DNA from: Dehalococcoidia bacterium | GTDB taxonomy: Bacteria > Chloroflexota > Dehalococcoidia > Dehalococcoidales > UBA5760 | Length of the DNA stretch: 12,870 bases | Direction of reading: 5' to 3' | Assembly: GCA_011176655.1 (NCBI GenBank) | Contig: DUEB01000004.1 | Location: 1 to 12,870, forward strand | Shown here: positions 7,011 through 12,870 of the stretch, in pieces | Layout: each line of letters opens with the position of its first letter | Position numbering within the stretch: position 1 is the first letter of the stretch | Notes under the pieces: model-generated | What the model was told of the DNA's origin: nothing | Database searches by the model: none | The model's input: the letters and a program-made list of their open reading frames with translations, nothing else | Made by a program: the position numbers and the translations under genes

Positions 7011-7658
7011 TTGAAGATTTCACTAATTGAAGCCAGAGACCTCTCCGAAGCCTGGTTTCTCTGCCTGCGTAAGACCCTGGCGGAGGGCCGCGACTATAAG
7101 ATTGAACGGGGGAGCTATGCCGGCGAGCGGCGTAAGGAGCTCGACTTTGTGCTTGTCCAGATAAAAAGCCCGGGAACCAGACCCCTCACCCCCGATGTCC
7201 CCCAGGGGGTGCCGCCGCCGACCACCATGGATTATATCGAAAGCTACCTCCCCTACCTCATGACCGCCCACCGCGCCGAGGGAGAGCAGTACACCTACGG
7301 CCAGTATCTGGAGAGGCAGATTACCGAGGTCATCCGGATGTACCGGGAAGACGGGCATAACACCAACCAGGCCTTTATGGCGGTCGGTGATGCCCAGTCT
7401 ATCTTTTTGTCCGATCCACCGTGCCTGCGCGCCGTCGACACCAGAATCCTTAACGGCCGGCTCAACTTCGTCGTCTACTTTCGGTCGTGGGATCTGTGGG
7501 CCGGCTTTCCTTCCAACCTGGCCGCCCTTCAACTCCTGAAGGAATACATGGCTTCGGAAATAGGGGTGAGCGACGGCGAGATTCTGGCCGTAAGTAAGGG
7601 CTTACACCTCTACGAGTATTCCTGGGAACTGGCTAAGACCTCAGCCAGATTAGAGTAA
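7011..7658 (+). CDS. thyA: Thymidylate synthase, short archaeal-type ThyA
   Basis: ThyA methylates dUMP to dTMP with methylenetetrahydrofolate. The catalytic core is intact: nucleophile C138 (D-P-P-C), then R158, D161, N169, H199 and Y201. The spacings (+20, +23, +31, +61, +63 from the Cys) are the same as in E. coli ThyA (C146, R166, D169, N177, H207, Y209). Motifs seen are Y-G-Q-Y-L near 96, F-R-S-W-D-L-W-A-G-F-P-S-N and S-K-G-L-H-L-Y-E-Y. The residue after the catalytic Cys-Pro unit is Leu instead of His. At 215 residues it lacks part of the N-terminal half of classical ThyA, as in methanogen-type enzymes. It starts at TTG 7011 with AGGA about nine bases upstream. Dihydrofolate reductase is not in the window. 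Confidence 0.85.
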   Translation: MKISLIEARDLSEAWFLCLRKTLAEGRDYKIERGSYAGERRKELDFVLVQIKSPGTRPLTPDVPQGVPPPTTMDYIESYLPYLMTAHRAEGEQYTYGQYLERQITEVIRMYREDGHNTNQAFMAVGDAQSIFLSDPPCLRAVDTRILNGRLNFVVYFRSWDLWAGFPSNLAALQLLKEYMASEIGVSDGEILAVSKGLHLYEYSWELAKTSARLE

Positions 7659-7689
7659 GACAGTCCACAAGAACCTCAGCCCCAAAATA

Positions 7690-8472
7690 CTACTTCTTCA
7701 CCTTCACATGGAGATAGAGGTCTCCGGTCTTCTTCCCCTTGGTAAGCCCCATATTGTTGAGCCTGATTTTAGTGCCCGTCTTCACCCCGGCTGGTATCTT
7801 CACCATGAGCTTTGTCTTCTTCCGGCCCCGCCGGTAGGCAATCGGTATCTCGTCCCCGGAAAGTGCCTCGGCTCGAGAAATCTCAAGCCCCAGGTGCTTA
7901 TCAAGTTTCTTCCTAGCTTCAGGCTCCTCAAACTTCAGACCGAAAACTCTTCTCAGCAAAAACCGGCCCAGCCCGACCGCCACCCTGGAGAAGGCCCTCT
8001 CCACCAGACCCGGCCGGTAGGCAGAAACACTGGTCGGCTCATAAGCCCCCTGACGAGGGCCGCCAGGGCCGGTAAAAGAATATACGGTAAAGCCCTTACC
8101 GCCAAAGAACACCCGGCTGACAAAGTCCCGGTCAAATCTAAGCCCGGCCTGAGCGAACATCCTCTGCATCTCGGCAAACCCCGCCTCGCCGGCGAACATG
8201 CCCCGGAAGATATCCTGCTGTGAGTAGGTAAAGCCCTGGTAGCCACCGCCGACAGTCTGTCCCCGGCGGGCGGCATCATACTGGCGCCTCTTTACTTTAT
8301 TCCCGAGCACACAGTAGGCCTCGTTTATCTTCTTGAATTTCGCCTCGGCCTCCTTCTCCTTACCGGGATTAGTGTCCGGGTGATACTTGAAGGCCAGCCT
8401 GCGGTAGGCGCTCTTTATTTCCGCCTCGCGGGCGCTCTCCGGAACACCCAGAATCTGATAGTAGTCTTTCAC
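7690..8472 (-). CDS. J-domain co-chaperone, DnaJ/CbpA-like without zinc finger
   Basis: Residues 1-70 are a complete J domain with H31-P32-D33, which stimulates the ATPase of DnaK. The middle is Gly/aromatic-rich (G-G-G-Y-Q-G-F-T-Y) and basic, and no CxxCxGxG zinc repeats occur. The last 70 residues resemble one C-terminal beta-sandwich unit of DnaJ ([18 protein letters not shown] ... G-D-L-Y-L-H-V). At 260 residues it is shorter than canonical DnaJ (about 370), so only one client-binding unit seems present. GTG 8472 has a good AGGGGGCG ribosome site. It converges on the thymidylate synthase gene with 31 bp between stops and no visible terminator. dnaK and grpE are not in the window, so it is probably an accessory J protein. 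Confidence 0.88.
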   Translation of the reverse strand: MKDYYQILGVPESAREAEIKSAYRRLAFKYHPDTNPGKEKEAEAKFKKINEAYCVLGNKVKRRQYDAARRGQTVGGGYQGFTYSQQDIFRGMFAGEAGFAEMQRMFAQAGLRFDRDFVSRVFFGGKGFTVYSFTGPGGPRQGAYEPTSVSAYRPGLVERAFSRVAVGLGRFLLRRVFGLKFEEPEARKKLDKHLGLEISRAEALSGDEIPIAYRRGRKKTKLMVKIPAGVKTGTKIRLNNMGLTKGKKTGDLYLHVKVKK

Positions 8473-8656
8473 TTCGCCCCCTGTTTAGCGCTCGGCATCC
8501 TACCGTGATATAATCGTTATGTAGAATAGACTGTTAACCGCTCCTGGCAGCTTCTTCGATAGTGGCTAACCATTTATTATAGCAAGCGAGACCGGTATCA
8601 CCAACTCGACGCAAAATCTGCATATTCCCACCCGGGATAAATGCTAAGGACCAGAA
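8473..8656. other. Divergent intergenic region (dnaJ-like / lipoprotein)
   Basis: A 184-bp stretch without a gene. It holds a minus-strand promoter at 8576-8604 and, on the plus strand, an extended -10 TGATATAAT (8506-8514) without a good -35. The latter would give the lipoprotein gene a leader of about 135 nt. TTAGCGCTC at 8484-8492 resembles half of a CIRCE operator, but no second half is present. Confidence 0.5.
8576..8604 (-). promoter_or_regulatory. Promoter for the J-domain gene
   Basis: On the minus strand: -35 TTGGTG (8604-8599), 17-bp spacer, and extended -10 TGCTATAAT (8584-8576). The start would be near 8569, leaving about 97 nt of leader before GTG 8472. Confidence 0.55.
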
Positions 8657-9895
8657 TTGAAAATAAAGCCTGTTCTCATTCTGAGCGCGATTCTGCTGAT
8701 GCTGGGGCTGGGTAGCGCCGGGTGCACCAAGACACCGGACCTCTACCAGCAACTGCGAGCGATAGCCAGACCATACGACTTCAGCCTGGCAGCCTGGGAG
8801 GTCAAAACTACCCCCCACGAAGCAAACCAGCTCATTTTCGGCTGGCGTAACCGGACGGCGGACGAAGTCCAGACGGTTACTGAGCACTTTGACACGGTAA
8901 GAAGAATAAGAACCCTGAAGTCTCAGATTCAAGCCATAGACCACGGCACCGGGCAGGGCAACTCATCCCAGCTTGAGACCGAATTAGACGCCCTACGAGA
9001 ACAGAGCCTGGCTTCACAGGATGAGGTGGAGAGGATACTGGAAAAGCAGATAAGGGCGGTGCTCGCCGAGCAGGACATATTTAATCCACTGGATGCTTAC
9101 ACCATAAGGCCCAGAATAAACTTCCCCCCGCTCAACTTCAAGCTTGAGCCACCGCCCAGGCTGCTGGTGGTCTCACCCAGGGAGCGCATAGAGAGCCTGA
9201 GGGAGTTTCTCCTCAAGCCGGACATCAGCCTTGAGGAGATGGAAGCCGTGGAAGCTGCCGCCGACGAACTCGGGGTGTCTTCACTGGTGGTGGAACTCGG
9301 CGGCCTAGGGGCAACCTACCCCAGCCTGGTGACCAACGAGGCGAGCCTGAGGTTTACCCTTGATGCCGCCGCCGAGGAATGGCTGCACCAGTACCTCTTC
9401 CCCAGACCGCTGGGGATTTTATACACCCTAGACCTGACCGGCCTCTCCCCCGACTATGAGATTGCCACCATCAACGAGACCGTGGCCAGTATGGCCAGCA
9501 AGGAGATTGGTGCCCTCGTCTACGAGAAATACTACGCACCCTACGATAACGCCGGCCAGTCTAGCCAGAAGGACGGCTCGGGCTTTGACTTTAACCGGGA
9601 GATGAGAGACATAAGAAGAAAGGTGGATGAATACCTGGCCTGCGGCGAGATTGAGCTGGCTGAGGGGTTTATGGAGGAGAAACGGCAGTATCTAGCCGAT
9701 AACGGCTACTACATCAGGAAGCTGAATCAGGCCTATTTTGCCTTTCACGGCACCTACGCCGATAGCCCCACCTCGGTTAGCCCCATCGGAGCCGAGCTAG
9801 AGAAACTGAGGGAGCAGAGCCTATCGCTAAAGGACTTCCTCAACAAGGCAGCTACCATAACCAGCCGCCAGCACCTCCAGGAGATGCTAGAGTGA
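8657..9895 (+). CDS. Lipoprotein resembling a zinc metallopeptidase with degenerate HExxH
   Basis: Residues 1-23 form a lipoprotein signal (hydrophobic core, then L-G-S-A-G-C with lipid-bearing C23), so the protein sits on the outer face of the membrane. After a coiled-coil-like segment (about 80-140), residues 236-252 read A-A-A-E-E-W-L-H-Q-Y-L-F-P-R-P-L-G and 273-284 read N-E-T-V-A-S-M-A-S-K-E-I-G. From memory this is the layout of a Chloroflexota family with H-E-W-x-H-H-Y-L followed by N-E-T, as in gluzincin peptidases. Here the first His of HExxH is Glu (E240), so zinc binding is probably impaired. The C-terminal L-N-Q-A-Y-F-A-F-H-G-T-Y-A-D-S-P is another family-like block. TTG 8657 follows AAGGA by six bases. 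TGA is the stop. Confidence 0.7.
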   Translation: MKIKPVLILSAILLMLGLGSAGCTKTPDLYQQLRAIARPYDFSLAAWEVKTTPHEANQLIFGWRNRTADEVQTVTEHFDTVRRIRTLKSQIQAIDHGTGQGNSSQLETELDALREQSLASQDEVERILEKQIRAVLAEQDIFNPLDAYTIRPRINFPPLNFKLEPPPRLLVVSPRERIESLREFLLKPDISLEEMEAVEAAADELGVSSLVVELGGLGATYPSLVTNEASLRFTLDAAAEEWLHQYLFPRPLGILYTLDLTGLSPDYEIATINETVASMASKEIGALVYEKYYAPYDNAGQSSQKDGSGFDFNREMRDIRRKVDEYLACGEIELAEGFMEEKRQYLADNGYYIRKLNQAYFAFHGTYADSPTSVSPIGAELEKLREQSLSLKDFLNKAATITSRQHLQEMLE

Positions 9896-9940
9896 AAACC
9901 TGCTATAAGAAAGTCACTAAGTCAGCACCAGGATACAGTC

Positions 9941-10210
9941 ATGCCTAAGGAGAAACATAACCCACCGATAAGCGACGAGGTGCGCCTGCGCCAGCTTACC
10001 GTGGACGAGGCGCTGCTCAAGCTGGATAAATACCTGAACGACGCCTTCATGGCCGGCCTGTACCGGGTCAAGGTGATTCACGGTAAGGGAACGGGAACGA
10101 TACGCCAGGCAGCCAGAAACTACCTTGCCCGGCACCCCCTGGTAAAATCATACCGGGCCGGCGGTTACGGGGAGGGGGGAGACGGGGTTACCATAGTAGA
10201 GCTGGACTGA
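9941..10210 (+). CDS. Stand-alone Smr (MutS2 C-terminal) domain protein
   Basis: An 89-residue protein made of one Smr domain: L-T-V-D-E-A-L-L-K-L-D-K-Y-L near 19-32, the signature H-G-K-G-T-G at 47-52, and a C-terminal G-D-G-V-T-I-V-E-L strand. Smr domains are nicking endonucleases or RNA/DNA-binding modules, usually at the end of MutS2 or in stand-alone proteins. The usual L-D-L-R/H-G start of the domain reads V-R-L-R-Q here, so the first motif is altered and activity is uncertain. No MutS2 body lies upstream; the gene starts 45 bp after the lipoprotein stop with AGGA about eight bases before the ATG, so it is an independent gene. The alternative, a fragment of mutS2, is less likely because its own ribosome site is present. 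Confidence 0.85.
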   Translation: MPKEKHNPPISDEVRLRQLTVDEALLKLDKYLNDAFMAGLYRVKVIHGKGTGTIRQAARNYLARHPLVKSYRAGGYGEGGDGVTIVELD

Positions 10211-10251
10211 AGACAGGCTGACTGTTGAGAAGCCAGGAAACCCTAACCACA

Positions 10252-10280
10252 TTGCAGGAACAGGGGTTTTTAGCTATAAT
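10252..10280 (+). promoter_or_regulatory. Promoter for tRNA-His
   Basis: TTGCAG (10252-10257), 17-bp spacer, TATAAT (10275-10280). The start is predicted near 10287, a few bases before the mature tRNA 5' end, as expected for a monocistronic tRNA. Confidence 0.7.
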
Positions 10281-10295
10281 AATTATGCTTTTATG

Positions 10296-10371
10296 GTGGG
10301 TGTAGCCTAGTGGTTAAGGCGCCAGGTTGTGGCCCTGGAGATCGAGGGTTCGAATCCCTCCACTCACCCCA
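10296..10371 (+). tRNA. tRNA-His (GTG anticodon)
   Basis: A full cloverleaf can be drawn. Acceptor GTGGGTG (10296-10302) pairs with CACTCAC (10361-10367) with one G-U pair. The D stem is GCC/GGC. The anticodon stem CCAGG/CCTGG holds loop TTGTGGC with anticodon GTG at 10329-10331. The T stem is GAGGG/CCCTC with TTCGAAT. The base before the acceptor is G (10295) and the discriminator is C (10368), the G-1:C73 pair specific for histidine tRNA. CCA (10369-10371) is encoded. The oppositely oriented oxidoreductase gene ends only 8 bp downstream. Confidence 0.97.
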
Positions 10372-10379
10372 CCACCCCA

Positions 10380-11018
10380 CTACTCAACCACAATGCGCTC
10401 TACCCACTTCACCCAGTCAAAGCCCAGTCTATCCTTAGCCACCAGACGCAGCGGATAACCGTGTTCCAGGGGCAGTGTCTCCCCGTTAACGGTATGGGCC
10501 AGGAAGATACTGTCGCTGGCTGCAATTTCGTCAAGCGGCAAGCTGGCAAAATAAGAACTGCCGCTTGACCCCGGATATGGAGGGGACGACGGCGATGCCA
10601 TAGCATGAAATACGACCTTAGCCGCCTCAGCTTTGAGGCCGGCGTCTTCCAGCAGCCGCCACACCGGGACCCCGGTCCACTCGGCGTTATCCTGGAAAAC
10701 ACTGGGGCAGATAAGCAGGACTACCTCGGTGACGGCGGGGTATGCCAGGATATCCTCATAGGTCAGCGATAACGGACTGTCCACCAGGCCCGTTATCTCA
10801 AGCCGGTAGGCTGCTATATCTACTTCATCCGGAGGGGAGCCGGTGAGGTGCAGGTCCTCGGTAGCGGTTACCGCGCTCGGCAGGTTAAAGTACTTCTCAT
10901 CCCCTTCATCAGCCGGCTCTGGCTCTAGCCCAACAGGCGCAGGTCGACAGGACACAACCAGGGCCAGGCTGAGCAAGATTGCGATTACCCAGGGCCACCT
11001 GGAACGATAGTCTTTCAT
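10380..11018 (-). CDS. Sulfite-oxidase-fold molybdopterin lipoprotein
   Basis: The protein belongs to the oxidoreductase molybdopterin-binding (sulfite oxidase/YedY-like) family. Landmarks in the 212-residue product are a Y-R-L-E-I-T-G-L-V start at 71-79, the cofactor-ligand Cys C104 (L-L-I-C-P), W-T-G-V-P-V at 114-119, H-G-Y-P-L-R-L-V at 186-193, and K-W-V-E-R-I at 204-209. The N-terminus is a lipoprotein signal with box V-V-S-C (C24), so it is anchored outside. No twin-arginine motif is seen, which is odd for an enzyme usually loaded with Moco before export. ATG 11018 has AGAGGAG seven bases upstream; ATG 11063 lacks the signal context. No haem domain or partner subunit is adjacent, and the substrate is unknown. 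Confidence 0.85.
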   Translation of the reverse strand: MKDYRSRWPWVIAILLSLALVVSCRPAPVGLEPEPADEGDEKYFNLPSAVTATEDLHLTGSPPDEVDIAAYRLEITGLVDSPLSLTYEDILAYPAVTEVVLLICPSVFQDNAEWTGVPVWRLLEDAGLKAEAAKVVFHAMASPSSPPYPGSSGSSYFASLPLDEIAASDSIFLAHTVNGETLPLEHGYPLRLVAKDRLGFDWVKWVERIVVE

Positions 11019-11049
11019 GGCATAACTCCTCTTACCATGCCTCAATCTA

Positions 11050-11079
11050 ATTATATCAACCAACCCACACCCCCACCAA
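11050..11079 (-). promoter_or_regulatory. Promoter for the molybdopterin lipoprotein gene
   Basis: On the minus strand: TTGGTG (11079-11074), 18-bp spacer, extended -10 TGATATAAT (11058-11050). The start near 11043 gives a short leader of about 25 nt to ATG 11018. Confidence 0.55.
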
Positions 11080-11081
11080 AA

Positions 11082-11271
11082 ATTCTCGCAGTAGTCAAGC
11101 CGGCCCGGGGTAACGAGCTACTAAGGAAAAGCAACGCAAATGGGAAGCCCTCTTACCCGAAGGTCGGTAGTTACCGGCTAATGAAGGGGAGAGACCAACG
11201 GTATGCTCTCAAGCTAAGCGGGGACTATTCGCTACGCCTCCAGGCACAATAAATGCCTGGTGTCTTTTTTT
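11082..11271 (+). ncRNA. Candidate structured RNA ending in an intrinsic terminator
   Basis: No convincing protein gene lies here; a short frame (11037-11252) ends inside the terminator loop and shows no known motif. Several stems can be drawn on the plus strand: AGTAG/CTACT (11090-11094 with 11118-11122), GGGTAA/TTACCC (11108-11113 with 11153-11158, an alternative), GGTCGGT/ACCGGCT with AGTT loop (11162-11179), GAGAGACC/GGT...CTCTC (11189-11210) and AGCG/CGCT (11217-11233). The stretch ends in a strong terminator. This is typical of a small RNA or riboswitch, but I match it to no known class, and no good plus-strand promoter is visible. The 5' end is a guess. Confidence 0.35.
11240..11271 (+). 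terminator. Strong intrinsic terminator
   Basis: CCAGGCA (11240-11246) pairs perfectly with TGCCTGG (11254-11260) around a seven-base loop. TGTC and then a run of seven T follow (11265-11271). It terminates plus-strand transcription, although no protein gene lies directly upstream on that strand. Confidence 0.85.
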
Positions 11272-11410
11272 AGATTCCCATTCTATCCCCATACAGGCAG
11301 GAGAGACCTGGATGCTATCAACTAGAAAGGCTTAAGCCCCTTAAAGTCATCAAGTCTAGCTATTCCGGGCACAGCCTTTATTGCCAGAAGGCCTTATTTT
11401 TCCCTAAGTA
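11272..11410 (+). other. Gene-free spacer with a second, weaker terminator
   Basis: No coding signal. It contains CAGG-agaga-CCTG (11297-11309 region), the 10-bp palindrome GGCTTAAGCC (11329-11338) and a hairpin GCCTT/AAGGC (11374-11378 with 11388-11392) followed by TTATTTTT (11393-11401 region), which could be a weak terminator. This would insulate the downstream promoter. Confidence 0.4.
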
Positions 11411-11439
11411 TTGACAAATGTCACTAGATGGTTTATAGT
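11411..11439 (+). promoter_or_regulatory. Near-consensus sigma-70 type promoter before the XRE gene
   Basis: TTGACA (11411-11416, perfect -35), 17-bp spacer, TATAGT (11434-11439, one mismatch). The start near 11446 leaves about 55 nt to GTG 11501. A small inverted repeat GGCA-tag-TGCC (11475-11485) lies between and might be an operator for the encoded repressor. Confidence 0.7.
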
Positions 11440-11500
11440 TACGCTTAAGTGCTGTGCAAGACGAGACTTTACCTGGCATAGTGCCTGATAGCTGAGGGAA

Positions 11501-11692
11501 GTGTTCAGGGGAAAGATAAGAGCGCTGCGGCAGAAGTGGGGCTGGGCACAGGAAGATTTGGCACGGGAGATAGGTGTCAGCCTCTCCACAGTGCAGCGCT
11601 GGGAGAAAAAGGACTGCAAACCTACCCGCCTGGCTCGCCGGGAGCTTGAGCGGCTCTTTAGGGAAGCAGGGATTGACAGCCAGGAGAGGTAA
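11501..11692 (+). CDS. Small XRE-family helix-turn-helix DNA-binding protein
   Basis: A 63-residue protein that is almost only an HTH domain: I-R-A-L-R-Q-K-W-G-W-A-Q-E-D-L-A-R-E-I-G-V-S-L-S-T-V-Q-R-W-E, the classic Cro/C1 pattern with Q-E-D-L-A opening helix 2 and S-T-V-Q-R-W as recognition helix. A short basic C-terminal helix follows and there is no effector domain. It probably binds DNA as a dimer and may regulate its own strong promoter or the glycosyltransferase gene 88 bp downstream. GTG 11501 has GAGG only three bases away, a short spacing, but an in-frame TAG at 11489 excludes longer versions. No phage or toxin gene is adjacent. Confidence 0.85.
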   Translation: MFRGKIRALRQKWGWAQEDLAREIGVSLSTVQRWEKKDCKPTRLARRELERLFREAGIDSQER

Positions 11693-11780
11693 TCAAACCC
11701 AAGCAACTGAACAGGTGATACTCGTTTGAGCCTGTCTTGAGGCTCCCCGGCCGGGCGGGTAGCAGAGCGAAGGGGATGTG

Positions 11781-12497
11781 ATGTTGCCGCCATATCAATC
11801 TTGTAAACGGGTCAAGCCTAAAGTCGTAGCCGGCATCCCGGCCTACAACGAGGCGGAGAGCATTGGTGATATCATCCGCCGGGCTCTAAGCCATGTTGAT
11901 GAGGTCATTGTCGTCGATGACGGCTCTACTGATAATACCGCGCAGGTAGCCAGCGCTGCCGGGGCCACTGTGATAAGAAGCGAGCACAACCAGGGTGCCG
12001 GCGGGGCAACCGGGGTGTGTTTTCAGCAGGCTAGAGAGGGGGAGGCCGCTGTCCTGGTTACCATAGACGGCGACGGGCAACACAATGCGGCGGAGATGCC
12101 GAGCCTTATCGCCCCGGTTCTCCGGGGGGAAGCCGACCTGGTAATCGGCTCGAGATTTCTTGATAAGGGATGTCGCATTCCCCGCTACCGAAGGTTCGGC
12201 ATCACGGTCATCTCGACCCTGCTTAACCTTGCCTCCAGGGTAAAGGTGTCGGATTCTCAGAGCTGCTATCGGGCTTACAGCAAAAAGGCTCTCAGGTCGC
12301 TCGACATTACCGAGCCGGGGTTTGCTTTCAGCGTTGAACTGATAATCAAGGCAAGACGCCAGGGACTGGCGATTGACGAAGTGCCCATATCCTGTATCTA
12401 TCATGACCACAGCCACAGCCTGAATCCGGTCGTCCACGGTATCGGGGTGGCCCTTTCTGTAATCAGGCTGCGGGCTACCCTGAAGAGCTGGCAGTAG
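11781..12497 (+). CDS. Family 2 glycosyltransferase, dolichyl-phosphate mannose synthase-like
   Basis: GT-A fold, family 2, of the type that transfers a sugar from a nucleotide sugar to a polyprenyl phosphate. Motifs in order: A-G-I-P-A-Y-N-E-A-E-S-I near 18-29, V-V-D-D-G-S-T-D-N-T near 44-53, the metal-binding D-G-D-G-Q-H near 96-101, G-S-R-F near 122, and D-S-Q-S-C-Y-R-A near 157. There is no C-terminal membrane pair, so the protein is soluble or peripheral. ATG 11781 has AGGGG five bases upstream and is preferred over GTG 11778. The 3' end overlaps, in another frame, sequence that reads as the beginning of the DUF1616-type domain that follows, so the C-terminus may have been reshaped by a frameshift. 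Confidence 0.88.
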   Translation: MLPPYQSCKRVKPKVVAGIPAYNEAESIGDIIRRALSHVDEVIVVDDGSTDNTAQVASAAGATVIRSEHNQGAGGATGVCFQQAREGEAAVLVTIDGDGQHNAAEMPSLIAPVLRGEADLVIGSRFLDKGCRIPRYRRFGITVISTLLNLASRVKVSDSQSCYRAYSKKALRSLDITEPGFAFSVELIIKARRQGLAIDEVPISCIYHDHSHSLNPVVHGIGVALSVIRLRATLKSWQ

Positions 12498-12511
12498 GTG
12501 AAGAGGCAGAG

Positions 12512-12757
12512 GTGATAGTAGGTATTATCAACCGAGAGCAAGAGACAGTAAGCTACCGCTTAGCGATAAAGATAAATGAGATAATGAATAACGAGGCGGG
12601 ACCGGTAACACTTGAGCACGATGGGCGCTGGCAAGAGATAATAAATTTTACCCCCGCCAGGGCAGGGGCCAACCAGAAGGTGGAATTTTTACTATACAGG
12701 CTCGACCGGGATGAGGCTTATCAAAAGCTCCACCTGTGGATATATGTTATAGAATAA
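12512..12757 (+). CDS. DUF1616-type C-terminal domain, short or broken gene
   Basis: The 81-residue product (V-G-I-I-N-R-E-Q-E-T-V-S-Y-R-L near the start, then G-A-N-Q-K-V-E-F-L-L-Y-R and L-H-L-W-I-Y-V) matches, from memory, the extracytoplasmic beta-rich domain at the end of DUF1616 proteins. Those proteins normally begin with several membrane helices, absent here. Domain-like sequence continues upstream in the same frame (G-Y-P-E-E-L-A-V-G-E-E-A-E, 12473-12511) without any start codon, inside the end of the glycosyltransferase gene. GTG 12512 has a GAGG-type site five to six bases before it and could be used, but would remove the first strand. It may be a remnant or part of a frameshifted fusion. 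Confidence 0.6.
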   Translation: MIVGIINREQETVSYRLAIKINEIMNNEAGPVTLEHDGRWQEIINFTPARAGANQKVEFLLYRLDRDEAYQKLHLWIYVIE

Positions 12758-12775
12758 GACTAAAGAAGCCACGAT

Positions 12776-12870
12776 GTGCCCCTGACGCGATATATTTACC
12801 CGGAGTGTATAGCACGCAAACTATCGCTGCAAGAGGCTGCTGCCAAGCGCTTTGACGCAGCCCTCACAGC
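12776..12870 (+). CDS. Possible 5' end of a gene running off the window
   Basis: A frame from GTG 12776 stays open to the right edge (31 codons, ending A-A-A-K-R-F-D-A-A-L-T). The composition is plausible for a protein, but the ribosome site is weak (AAGAAG) and no motif is recognised. It could be non-coding. Confidence 0.25.
   Translation, partial: MPLTRYIYPECIARKLSLQEAAAKRFDAALT

Noticed and set aside
8484..8492. CIRCE heat-shock operator near the J-domain gene
   Set aside because: Only one half (TTAGCGCTC) with a mismatch; no matching inverted half at nine-base spacing.
11037..11252. 71-codon plus-strand frame as a protein gene
   Set aside because: No ribosome site or family motif, it ends inside a terminator loop, and its start overlaps the promoter of the divergent gene.
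11295..11312. Cobalamin-riboswitch B12-box-like sequence GGCAGGAGAGACCTGG
   Set aside because: It has two extra bases in the core and none of the other cobalamin riboswitch elements; it is explained by a simple hairpin.

Overview
The window looks like a chromosomal segment of an uncultured Chloroflexota bacterium of the Dehalococcoidia type. This is an inference from gene content (RtcB with archease, an archaeal-type thymidylate synthase, a DUF1616-type domain, small XRE regulators, InlB-like repeat surface proteins), frequent GTG/TTG starts and moderately high GC. There are no phage, IS, CRISPR or plasmid genes.

Layout. 1-1736 (+): the 3' part of an ArsG/CcdA-like membrane protein, then a secreted, C-terminally anchored repeat protein whose reading frame is crossed by a TGA just after the signal peptide. 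A good SECIS-like hairpin follows that TGA, so this is a selenoprotein candidate and the most interesting thing here. 1868-5305 (-): a tight four-gene unit of archease, rtcB (RNA ligase), a cysteine-synthase-like PLP enzyme and a SagB-type nitroreductase. 5306-5446: a divergent promoter region. 5456-7658 (+): two unrecognised conserved-looking proteins, a small aromatic/Gly-rich coiled-coil protein and an archaeal-type thymidylate synthase. 7690-8472 (-): a J-domain co-chaperone. 8657-10210 (+): a lipoprotein resembling a metallopeptidase with a damaged HExxH motif, then a stand-alone Smr-domain protein. 10296-10371 (+): tRNA-His with its own promoter. 10380-11018 (-): a sulfite-oxidase-fold molybdopterin lipoprotein. 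11080-11410: a gene-free stretch that appears to encode a folded RNA ending in a strong intrinsic terminator, followed by a weaker terminator. 11411-12757 (+): a near-consensus promoter, a small XRE regulator, a family 2 glycosyltransferase and the C-terminal domain of a DUF1616-like protein in a shifted frame. A partial frame runs off the right edge.

How they fit together. The CcdA-like protein could supply reductant across the membrane to a thiol/selenol (U-G-C) protein outside the cell. RtcB and archease form the known RNA ligase/activator pair. Five promoters are supported by -10 boxes, four of which carry a TGN-TATAAT or closely related extended form. TGA is the normal stop of at least two other genes here (lipoprotein, Smr protein), so general reassignment of TGA is unlikely.
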